Of a stretch of DNA of 64,000 nucleotides, positions 57,224 through 64,000 are shown one piece after another. Every line of letters starts with the position of its first letter. Position 1 is the stretch's first letter. Source of the DNA: DASYTH01 sp035762905 (GTDB taxonomy: Bacteria > Actinomycetota > Actinomycetes > Mycobacteriales > Pseudonocardiaceae); the NCBI RefSeq assembly GCF_035762905.1, contig NZ_DASUCC010000035.1, positions 1 to 64,000 on the forward strand. Direction: 5' to 3'. Below the pieces are notes generated by a model. It was not told where the DNA came from. It saw only the letters and a list, made by a program, of their open reading frames with translations, and did no database searches. The position numbers and the translations under genes are program-made.

Positions 57224-60174
57224 ACCGTGACGCCCTCCGCGGCCACTCGTTGCTCGAGGATTCCGGCCAGCCCGGCCACGTTCGTGCCGAGCAGCTCGGG
57301 CAGCGGGAGGTCGACGTCGGTGTGCCGCAGGATCTGGAACTGCACCGCGACCGCCTGCAGTGAGCCGGCGCCCAGCTCGGTCAGGGTGCGCTCGTCGACC
57401 GCCGCATCCTCGGCGAGTTGGAGCGTCTCGCGCACCAGCGCGCGCAACCACGGCAGCGGCGTGGATTCCGGCGGGTCCGCGACGAAGAACACCTGGCCGG
57501 ACAGGTGAACCGCGGTCCCGGCCGACACCGGATCGACCCGGTCCGGCCAGACCGCCGGTGGCGGATCGCCGAGCGCACCGGCCAGCCGGGCGGCGAACCG
57601 AGGCATCACCGGCGTGGCACAGCGGGCCAGCAGCCGGGCCGCGGCCAATTCGAGCCCGATCGCCGCGCGGGTCTCGTCCCGCCAGGCGGCGCTGTCCGCC
57701 ACCGCGCCCTCCAGCCGGGCGAACGAGACGGTGTCCTCGACGATGCCGTGCAGCTCGGCCGCGGCCCGGTTGAGCGAGAAACCCTCGGCTCCGAGGCTGT
57801 TGGTGAGCGCGGCCAGCCGGACCTCGAGCCGGCCGAGGAAGGCGTTCTGTTCGGCGGTACGGGCCGGCGTCTCCGGTGCCCGGCCGGCGCAGTGCCGGGT
57901 GACCCGGTCACCCAGGTCGGTGAGCCACCGCTGCCAGGTGCCGATCAGCACGTCCCCCAACTCCGCTTCGTACGCGGCCCGCTCGAAGTTCGTCCGGCGG
58001 CCCTCCGGGCGGGTGCGCGACAGGTAGAAGCGGACCGCGTCCACGCTCTGCGGGCCGAGGATCTCCTTGCCCCAGATGGCGTGCTGACGACTCGTGGAGA
58101 ACTTGGCGCCGTCGAGCAGATAGAACTCGTTGACGTGGTAGTCGATGTCCAGCGTCAGGTCCGGGAAGGCCAGCCGGTACAGCACCGGGTAGAGGATGGC
58201 GTGGTAGAAGCTGTTGTCGTAGCCGAAGAAGTGCACGATCTTCCAATCCGGCCGGGGTTGCGCGGCGTCCCAGCTCCGGCCGGTGCGCCGGCCGAGCGCG
58301 GCGATGCCGTGCAGGAAGCCGTAGGCCATCTCCGGCCACACCCAGATGACCTGTCCGTCCACGTCGGATTCGATGGGCGGCACCCCCCAGTCCGACGGGT
58401 GGCTCACCGCGATGTCCAGCCGGTCCCGGGCGAACAGTCGCTCGGCCAGCTCGCGCAGTCGGGCCGGCACCCGTCCGGCCCGGTGATGTGCGGCGACCTC
58501 CGCCCGGAACTCGTGCAGTGGCAGGGAGAACCGGGCCACGGTGCCCGGCTCCGGCGGTATGTCGGACCGGTTGGCGACCGGGTCCACGAGATCCGCGCAG
58601 GAGTTGGGTTCGCCGCACTCCTCACAGATGTTGCCGCCCGTCGGCTCGCCGCAGGTGGGACACCGGCCGCTCACCCAGGTCTCGTACAGGTACGCGCCGC
58701 TCAACCCCTCGAACAGGGCCGGCGCCGGCCGCGGGGCGACCGAACCGGACTCGACGAGCCGGCTGAAGAACGCCTGCAGTCCCTTCGGGTAGCCGGGATC
58801 GGCGTTGGTCACCGTGTACTGGTCCGGCTCGATGTCCATCAATCGCAGGGTCTCGGCGATCTCGGCGCTGTAGTGCGCGGCCGTGTCCGCCGGCGTGCGG
58901 CCCTCGCGCCGGGCGCATTCGACGACGTAGCTCTGGAAGTCGTCGCTGCCGGTGAGGTGCCAGGCCGCCGTGCCGTTCATCCGCTGGAACCGGACGAATG
59001 CGTCGGCACCGAGGTACGGCCCGGACAGGTGGCCGAGATGCAGGTCGCCGTTGGGGGTCGGCGGGGTGGAGAAGACGAAGACGGGTCGCGCGCCGAAGCC
59101 CGGCCCGGTGCTGCTGGTGGTCACGGGTGCCTCCTTGGGCGGGCTGGAACCGACGGCGCGCAACGCTTCGCCGGCAAGGGCCGGCGCGAGCCGGACGCCG
59201 GAGCCCGAGCCGCCTCGGATGGCGGCGAGCCCGGGGATGCCCGGATCCGACACGACCACCGGCAGGCGCGCGTCGGTATAGAGATCGCAGAAGGCCCGGC
59301 CGCCGGTCACCGCCGCGGCGGCGGCCGGGCTGCGCCGCCGCAGTGCCTCGGTGCCGAGCGTCAGGTCCGCGCGGTTGGCCACGCCATCCACCGTGGCCGG
59401 ATCGGTGTCCCACTCGTCGCGGTAGTAGCTGACCAGCGCCGAGCCGGCGGACATGGGCAGCAGGAACAGATCGTCGTCGACGAAGTACACCAGCGGATCG
59501 CCGGCCACCACCGGCAGAGCGGCGTGCACGGCGGCGATCCGCTTGCGCCGGGCGCCCGGCGGGTCGGGCAGCGGTGTCGGCACCGACCACGGCCCGGAGG
59601 CGACGACCACCCGGCGGGCCAACCATTCCGCTCGGCCGGTGGCCAACCGGAAGGCGTCGCCGAGCGACTCGACGGTCTCGACCTGCGCGCCCAGCCGGAC
59701 CTCGACCCGCTCGGCCACCAGCGCCTCGGAGAACTGCTTCGCGTCGACCGCGAACCCGGCTCCGTCGTGGGTCAGCAGCCGCTCGTCCGCGCCCAGCCGA
59801 AGGTCGGGCAGCATCCGCGTGACCCGGTGGCGCTCGTCGCCGGAGACCTCGCGCAGTTCGGCGTCGACCACCCGGTCGCGCAGCGCGGCGAGCCGCTCGC
59901 CGGAGACCACGTAGATCATCCGCACCGGACGGAGGAACCGTTTCGCGGTTGCCGGCAGCGCGGCGTATTCGGCGGCGCTGGCCCGCACCAACTCGCGATG
60001 CCGTGCCGTGGCGGCCAGCGGGAAGCTGACCCCGGCCGACCACCCGGTGGCGCCCGCGCCGATGGCGGACCGTTCGAGCAGCAGCACCCGCCAGTCCGGA
60101 TGCGAGCGGATCGCCTGGTATGCGGTGCAGCAGCCGAGCACGCCGGCACCGACGACGGCCAGATCGTGCATCAT
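57220..60174 (-). CDS. Fused FAD amine oxidase (DAO) / MetRS-like / carrier protein with internal start
   Basis: The 984-residue frame joins three parts. Residues 1-345 are a glycine-oxidase/DAO-type flavoprotein ('DLAVVGAGVLGCCTAYQAI' ... 'LAAIRGGSGSGVRLAPALAGEAL'). Residues 351-890 are a class I MetRS-like enzyme with HLGH at 379-382, zinc cysteines C505, C508, C517 and C520, and KFSTS at 691-695 in place of KMSKS. Residues 905-984 are a carrier domain (S938 in 'LGAGSLQAV'). AAGGAGG and GTG 59124 (codon 351) would also allow a separate 634-residue MetRS-carrier protein. DAO, MetRS and cupin homologues make hydrazinoacetate from N6-hydroxylysine and glycine in triacsin/s56-p1 pathways. The carrier domain is unusual. 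Confidence 0.87.
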   Translation of the reverse strand: MMHDLAVVGAGVLGCCTAYQAIRSHPDWRVLLLERSAIGAGATGWSAGVSFPLAATARHRELVRASAAEYAALPATAKRFLRPVRMIYVVSGERLAALRDRVVDAELREVSGDERHRVTRMLPDLRLGADERLLTHDGAGFAVDAKQFSEALVAERVEVRLGAQVETVESLGDAFRLATGRAEWLARRVVVASGPWSVPTPLPDPPGARRKRIAAVHAALPVVAGDPLVYFVDDDLFLLPMSAGSALVSYYRDEWDTDPATVDGVANRADLTLGTEALRRRSPAAAAAVTGGRAFCDLYTDARLPVVVSDPGIPGLAAIRGGSGSGVRLAPALAGEALRAVGSSPPKEAPVTTSSTGPGFGARPVFVFSTPPTPNGDLHLGHLSGPYLGADAFVRFQRMNGTAAWHLTGSDDFQSYVVECARREGRTPADTAAHYSAEIAETLRLMDIEPDQYTVTNADPGYPKGLQAFFSRLVESGSVAPRPAPALFEGLSGAYLYETWVSGRCPTCGEPTGGNICEECGEPNSCADLVDPVANRSDIPPEPGTVARFSLPLHEFRAEVAAHHRAGRVPARLRELAERLFARDRLDIAVSHPSDWGVPPIESDVDGQVIWVWPEMAYGFLHGIAALGRRTGRSWDAAQPRPDWKIVHFFGYDNSFYHAILYPVLYRLAFPDLTLDIDYHVNEFYLLDGAKFSTSRQHAIWGKEILGPQSVDAVRFYLSRTRPEGRRTNFERAAYEAELGDVLIGTWQRWLTDLGDRVTRHCAGRAPETPARTAEQNAFLGRLEVRLAALTNSLGAEGFSLNRAAAELHGIVEDTVSFARLEGAVADSAAWRDETRAAIGLELAAARLLARCATPVMPRFAARLAGALGDPPPAVWPDRVDPVSAGTAVHLSGQVFFVADPPESTPLPWLRALVRETLQLAEDAAVDERTLTELGAGSLQAVAVQFQILRHTDVDLPLPELLGTNVAGLAGILEQRVAAEGVTV

Positions 60175-60518
60175 GCCGGGGCGCCGTTCCACCACACGCT
60201 GAACAGCCGCATCGCGTCCGCGCCGGTGTTGGTCACCTGGTGCGGCACCCGGCCGGCGAAGTACACCATCTCGCCGGGGCCGACCTCGAGCGTGGTGCCG
60301 CCGGACCTCACCGTGCCGTGCCCGGACCGGACCAGCCACAGCTCGGCAACGTCGTGGATGTCCAGTTCGGTGGTCGCGCCCGGCGGCACCTCGAACCGGG
60401 AGGCCCGGAACGGCCAGTGCGGCGCGCCCGGCGTGGCGTCGGCGGCCACCTCCTCGATGACCATTCCGGACTCGTACGGTTCCGGTTCCTGGTAGGCGAT
60501 GCGTGTTGGCCGGGTCAT
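60171..60518 (-). CDS. Small cupin, probable N-N bond-forming partner of the MetRS-like enzyme
   Basis: The 115-residue single-domain cupin has the two motifs: 'ELDIHDVAELWLVRSGHGTVRSG' with His/Glu ligands, and 'PGEMVYFAGRVPHQVTNTG' with the third His. In Spb40 and Tri28 a cupin of this size is fused to the MetRS-like domain and rearranges the aminoacyl-hydroxylysine ester into a hydrazine. Here the cupin is a separate gene, coupled by ATGA to the N-hydroxylase before it and to the DAO-MetRS gene after it. Confidence 0.85.
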   Translation of the reverse strand: MTRPTRIAYQEPEPYESGMVIEEVAADATPGAPHWPFRASRFEVPPGATTELDIHDVAELWLVRSGHGTVRSGGTTLEVGPGEMVYFAGRVPHQVTNTGADAMRLFSVWWNGAPA

Positions 60519-61861
60519 GGCAGGTTCACCCCCGCGGTGTCGGGCAACAGTTCGTCCTCCGGCCGGAACGCCTGGCCGGTGCCCCGCCACGAGATCGTCG
60601 ACCGGGCGTCCTCGATCCGGTACGCGGGGCGGCCACAGATCGCGTTGACGATCCGAGCGCTGCGCCACGCGGCGAGGCTGAGGTTGGGATCGGCGATGCC
60701 GTGGGTCTGTTCGGCCGCGTTCTGGACGTAGATGCCCAGCCCGGGCGGCGCGTCCCAGTCGAGCGAGTAGTCCCGCCGGACCCGCAGCCCGCCGGAGCCG
60801 TCCAGCAGGCGCCCGCGCAACGGTTCGAGGTAGTCCGGGAACCCGCTGCGGTAGCCGGTCGCGCAGATCACGATGTCGGCGTCGGCGGTCTCGATGGTGT
60901 CGGTGTCCTCGTCATGAATCGTTGCCACCAGGCGGTTGTGGTCCAGGGCGAGGTCGATCACCCTGCGGCAGACCAGCAACCGGTGCCGCAGCCGGCCGGA
61001 CTGCAGCGTGTCCAGGTCGTAGAGCCGCCGGTAGATCTCCCGCAGCAGCGACTCCGATACGCCGTCGCTGGCCAGCCGCTGCCGGTCGAGCAGGGCCCTG
61101 CGCCGCCCGGCGGGCAACCCGTAGAAGTGCTCCACATAGTCCGGTTGGAACCACTCGTTGGAGAACGGCGAGTCGTCGAGCGGGAGAAAGCCGAGCCGGC
61201 TGGAAACCCAGGTGACCGAACGGGGCAGGCCCAGTTCGCCGCCGAGCAGATGGTTGACCACCTCGGCGCCGCTCTGCCCGGCGCCGATCACCAGAATGTC
61301 CTGGCCGGCCACCGGACGGCGCATCATCCGGAACTCCGCGCTGTGCAATACCGTGCTGCCGCGCAGCTTCGCGGCGAACCCGGGCAGCTGCGGGGTGCGG
61401 CCGGAACCGAGCACCAGGTTGGCGGTGCGCACCGGATCTCGGCCGGCACAGCGCACCTCGAGCAGATCGTCGCGCAGCTCGACGGACTCCACCCGGTGAT
61501 CCCAGGCGATGTCGGGCAGCCGGCTCGCCGCCCACTGGTAGTACTGCTCGAACTCCTGGCGTGAGCAGCGGTCGCCGTGCGCGATCAGGAAGCGGTAAAG
61601 CCGGCCCTGGCTGGCCAGGTAGTTGAGGAAGGAAAACGAGCTGCTTGGGTCGACCAGGGTCACCAGGTCCTTGAGGAACGAGACCTGCAGCTCGGCACCG
61701 GGCACCATGATCCCGCAGTGCCATTGGAAGGTGGACCGGGCCTCGACGAATCGGGCGCGGATCTCGGTGAGCGGCTCGAACAGGGCGGCGAGGCTCAGGT
61801 TGCACGGACCCAGTCCCACGCCGACGACGTCGAACCGGGCCGCAGATAGTTGTTTCGTCAC
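60515..61861 (-). CDS. Lysine/ornithine N-monooxygenase (FAD, NADPH)
   Basis: The 448-residue product has the family motifs 'FDVVGVGLGPCNLSLAAL' (FAD), 'MVPGAELQVSFLKDLVTLVDP', 'ILVIGAGQSGAEVVNHLL' (NADPH) and 'IVICATGYRSGFP', as in IucD/SidA-type enzymes. It would make the N-hydroxyamino acid used for N-N bond formation. I choose GTG 61861 because AGAGG lies seven bases upstream; an in-frame GTG at 61912 has no ribosome site. It is the first gene of the nine-gene operon. Confidence 0.9.
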   Translation of the reverse strand: MTKQLSAARFDVVGVGLGPCNLSLAALFEPLTEIRARFVEARSTFQWHCGIMVPGAELQVSFLKDLVTLVDPSSSFSFLNYLASQGRLYRFLIAHGDRCSRQEFEQYYQWAASRLPDIAWDHRVESVELRDDLLEVRCAGRDPVRTANLVLGSGRTPQLPGFAAKLRGSTVLHSAEFRMMRRPVAGQDILVIGAGQSGAEVVNHLLGGELGLPRSVTWVSSRLGFLPLDDSPFSNEWFQPDYVEHFYGLPAGRRRALLDRQRLASDGVSESLLREIYRRLYDLDTLQSGRLRHRLLVCRRVIDLALDHNRLVATIHDEDTDTIETADADIVICATGYRSGFPDYLEPLRGRLLDGSGGLRVRRDYSLDWDAPPGLGIYVQNAAEQTHGIADPNLSLAAWRSARIVNAICGRPAYRIEDARSTISWRGTGQAFRPEDELLPDTAGVNLP

Positions 61862-62403
61862 AGATCGCCTCTCCGCGCGGTCAATGTCGCCTACGGCAGC
61901 GTTCAGCGTCACTTAATGCGGCTCGATGGTAATTTGTTTGCGGGGGGAACAAACTATCGCATTCGGACAGATCGGTCCCCAAACCCAACGAAGCCAACGG
62001 TTACCGACGACGCCCCCGTTTCCGACAGTGGGACATTAGATCGGGCAACGCGACGCCGGTCAAGAGACTCTCAGCAGGCGCCGGGCGCATAACAGCGCGG
62101 AGACTGGGCCACGCGGCCGAATCAGATGCGTCGGCTGATCGGCGCGGAACGGCCCCACCAGCAATTATCACCGCCAATGACCGAACATGACCGCACCGTG
62201 CGGCATCCGAGTGGAGTAACCCATGTGGACATAACGGCGGACCTTCTCGCGACACGCCGGTTGCGGTACGTTGTTGCCTTCCTGCGGTTATCCATCAACA
62301 CAGTCCATAATAGACATTCGGGTCGCGTCCGTTTGCGCAGCCGATGTGTCCGTTTGTGCAGCCGGCGTTCCAGCGCGGGGCCCGGGCTGCCTAGCGTGCG
62401 CCC
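61862..62403. promoter_or_regulatory. Non-coding region upstream of the N-hydroxylase operon
   Basis: These 542 bases hold no convincing gene on either strand. They must contain the promoter of the nine-gene operon (minus) and of the unknown gene at 62404 (plus). The stretch 61915-62000 is clearly more AT-rich than the window. It contains TTTGTT (61933-61938) and AACAAA (61948-61953) as an inverted repeat with a 9-base G-rich centre, a possible operator. Confidence 0.5.
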
Positions 62404-63057
62404 ATGGCGATGGCGTGGCGCCCCTTCGACGGCGCGGTGATCGACCCGATATTGGCCCTCGCGCGGGCCTCGTGGGACCGCGCGGACCTCGACGCGACCT
62501 GGGCGGCCGCGGGTTGGCCGATGCCCTGGGGCAGGTCGGTGGCCACCGGGGTGTTCGAGAACGGGGACTATGCGTTCGGCGTGGGGAGCTACGTGGTCAC
62601 GCTGGCCATGCGGTTCGAGCCCGTCGAGGAGATCACCGGCTTCGGCGTGGCGTACGCGACCCTCTGCGACGAAGCCGATGTCGACGATCCGGACGTGCGC
62701 GAGTTCGTGTCGGCCGCGGTCGGCGAGGGATGGTCGGGCGACATCGGCGCACTGCGGCCGGAGTTCGATGACAACTGGCGGACCGCACTCGGCCGGCTCA
62801 CCGGGCGGCTCGGCCAACCCGATGTGACCGGGACGCACAGCCCGGAGTGGCGGCACGCGGTCTGGCGCCTCGGCGACCGGCTGATCGCTCTGGTGCAGGG
62901 CGAGAACTTCGACAGCTATGGCTGGCTGGACGACGCCAGCCTCTGGGTGCTGCACCACCCGGCGGCGGCCGAAATCCCCCGGGGCGAACGGTTCTACGCG
63001 TTCCTGTGCGGCGACACGGACCCGAATGAACTGGCCGGTTCGGCGCACCCGCCGTAA
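62404..63057 (+). CDS. Protein of unknown function (possibly DUF6301-like)
   Basis: The 217-residue product has no signal, membrane helix or catalytic motif I know. It is acidic and Trp-rich ('MAWRPFDGAVIDPILALARASWDRADLDATWAAAGWP', 'GEGWSGDIGAL', 'DNWRTALGRLTGRLGQPDVTGTHSPEWRHAVWRLGDRLIALVQGENFDSYGW'). The style is like DUF6301 and other small immunity-like proteins of actinomycetes. There are two possible ATGs, at 62404 and 62410. No functional neighbour. Confidence 0.65.
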   Translation: MAMAWRPFDGAVIDPILALARASWDRADLDATWAAAGWPMPWGRSVATGVFENGDYAFGVGSYVVTLAMRFEPVEEITGFGVAYATLCDEADVDDPDVREFVSAAVGEGWSGDIGALRPEFDDNWRTALGRLTGRLGQPDVTGTHSPEWRHAVWRLGDRLIALVQGENFDSYGWLDDASLWVLHHPAAAEIPRGERFYAFLCGDTDPNELAGSAHPP

Positions 63058-63068
63058 TCTCGCCAGCC

Positions 63069-63560
63069 GTGAGCACATGGACTGACTTCATCGAGCACGC
63101 CCCCCGCATCGCCGCCGTCTTCACCCGCCGGCACGCCGCCACGGGCAAGCTCTGCCTGATGGCCACGCTGCGCTCGGACGGCTACCCCCGGATCAGCCCG
63201 ATCGAACCGAGGGTGTTCGAGGACGAGTTGTGGCTCGTGGGAATGCCGGACACCACCAAGTTCCGGGATCTTGGTCGCGATCCACGATTCTGCCTGCACA
63301 CCGCCACGGTCGACCCGAACGTCGCCGAGGGTGACGCGAAGCTCTGGGGCCTGGTCCGCGACGTCCGGGACAAGGCCCTGCACCAGCGGTTCGCCGAGGC
63401 GCTGTTCGAGGAGATCGGCCTGGACCTGCGCGGCCAGGAGTTCGACCACTTCTACGCGGCCGACCTGACCGGCGCATCCTCGGTCGAGATGAACGACGGC
63501 CACATGGACGTCACGATCTGGAAGCCGGGCGAGCCGGAACGCGTGGTCCGCAAGCACTGA
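63069..63560 (+). CDS. Pyridoxamine 5'-phosphate oxidase-like flavin/F420 split-barrel protein
   Basis: The 163-residue product begins with a helix and the split-barrel strand 'KLCLMATLRSDGYPRISPIEPRVFEDELWLVGMPDTTKFRDLGRDPRFCLHTATVDP', typical of PNPOx-like proteins that bind FMN or F420. The enzymatic substrate is unknown. GTG 63069 lies 11 bases after the unknown gene's stop. It converges on a luciferase-like gene. Confidence 0.85.
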   Translation: MSTWTDFIEHAPRIAAVFTRRHAATGKLCLMATLRSDGYPRISPIEPRVFEDELWLVGMPDTTKFRDLGRDPRFCLHTATVDPNVAEGDAKLWGLVRDVRDKALHQRFAEALFEEIGLDLRGQEFDHFYAADLTGASSVEMNDGHMDVTIWKPGEPERVVRKH

Positions 63561-63573
63561 CCGCCGTTCCTCG

Positions 63574-64000
63574 CTACCCGGCCGCCACGGCGTCGCTCGC
63601 GACGCCGAGCGGGCGGAGCTCGGGAATGACCTGCGCGGCGAACAGCTCCATGCTGGTGCGGGTCTGTTCTGCGGTGATGTCACCGAGCGCGAACAGTCCG
63701 ATCACCTGCCCGAAGCCGAGCGCGCCGTGCAGCTCGCCGAGCCGGTTGGCGACCGTGTCCGGGCTGCCGACGACCGCATACCCCTCGGTCACCAGCTCCT
63801 CGTAGGTCAGCTCGGGGAACGGTTTCATCCCGGCCGTCAGCAGCCCACGCATGGACGAGGAGGTCATGTACCCGGGCGGGAACATGATCTCCGGTCCCTG
63901 CTTGAGTCCCTTGTGGAACAACCACATCAGGTGCGGCTCGGCCTCGCGGTGGGCCCGATCGTCGGTCTCCGCCACGTAGATCGGGATGGACAGCCCGATC
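63574..64000 (-). CDS. Luciferase-like (LLM) flavin-dependent oxidoreductase, 5' part outside window
   Basis: The visible 140 residues are the C-terminal part of an LLM protein: 'LSIPIYVAETDDRAHREAEPHLMWLFHKGL', 'PFPELTYEELVTEGYAVVGSPDTVANRLGEL' and 'GFGQVIGLFALGDITAEQTRTSMELFAAQVIPELRPL'. The frame stays open to the window edge, so the start lies beyond it. The 'GSPDTVA..L' motif is the usual family end. Substrate unknown. Confidence 0.85.
   Translation of the reverse strand, partial: IGLSIPIYVAETDDRAHREAEPHLMWLFHKGLKQGPEIMFPPGYMTSSSMRGLLTAGMKPFPELTYEELVTEGYAVVGSPDTVANRLGELHGALGFGQVIGLFALGDITAEQTRTSMELFAAQVIPELRPLGVASDAVAAG

Noticed and set aside
57220..60174. Housekeeping or resistance methionyl-tRNA synthetase
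   Set aside because: The gene is fused to a DAO domain and a carrier domain, has KFSTS in place of KMSKS, and lies with a cupin and an N-hydroxylase. A tRNA-charging role is unlikely.

Overview
The window is high-GC DNA with dense coding, many GTG starts and long runs of 4-bp start/stop overlaps (ATGA, GTGA). It carries secreted sugar-acting enzymes, ECF-type regulation and a large biosynthetic cluster. This fits a filamentous actinomycete, possibly Pseudonocardiales (my inference). I see no rRNA, tRNA, CRISPR array or intact insertion sequence.

Left part (1-7.5 kb): the tail of a restriction-endonuclease-like gene, a DoxX membrane protein, an ECF sigma/membrane-propeller pair whose sigma gene looks frameshifted near its start, then two secreted plant-polysaccharide enzymes (a GH127 arabinofuranosidase with an inserted LamG-like domain, and a family-9-type pectate lyase).

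Defence/stress-like island (7.5-20.7 kb): on the minus strand a TIR-domain gene overlaps a small membrane-protein gene, and both products carry the same Asn/Gln/Gly-rich pseudo-palindromic motif. Divergently, a ten-gene operon encodes a double-zinc-ribbon helical-repeat protein, a J-like protein without HPD, a GrpE-like protein, an Hsp70-like ATPase, two vWA proteins, two atypical kinases, a PP2C phosphatase and a DA1-like metallopeptidase. It merges a chaperone set with a TerY-P-like phospho-signalling set and is one of the two most interesting parts of the window.

Middle (20.7-38.9 kb): a GH3 hexosaminidase; a MarR regulator with three matching operators, two of them before a decayed flavin oxidoreductase gene; a methyltransferase; a catabolic block (MFS, BKACE, TauD-like dioxygenase, quinone reductase) beside an AraC regulator; a YeiH transporter with a LysR regulator; a membrane protein/XRE/dehydrogenase operon; two gene fragments joined tail to tail; and a giant secreted ThuA/sugar-dehydrogenase/PKD protein.

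Biosynthetic cluster (39-61.9 kb): a nine-gene, fully coupled minus-strand operon starts with a lysine/ornithine N-hydroxylase, a cupin and a fused FAD amine oxidase/MetRS-like/carrier protein. This is the enzyme set known to make hydrazinoacetate (N-N bond) in triacsin- and s56-p1-type pathways. It continues with a Cy-A-PCP NRPS whose A-domain code reads as cysteine, an AMP ligase, a carrier protein, a GNAT, a C45-type acyltransferase and a LuxR regulator. A plus-strand block (ACP, KS, a KS-like chain-length factor, double-hotdog dehydratase, ketoreductase) looks like a highly reducing type II PKS. A left minus-strand block adds an exporter, thioesterase, KAS III-like enzyme, haem-oxygenase-like iron oxidase and acyl-CoA dehydrogenase. 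I infer a hybrid hydrazine/thiazoline/polyene-type metabolite. A GC-rich repeat island lies between the two KS genes.

Right edge (62-64 kb): an unknown protein, a pyridoxamine-phosphate-oxidase-like protein and the C-terminal part of a luciferase-like flavin oxidoreductase.
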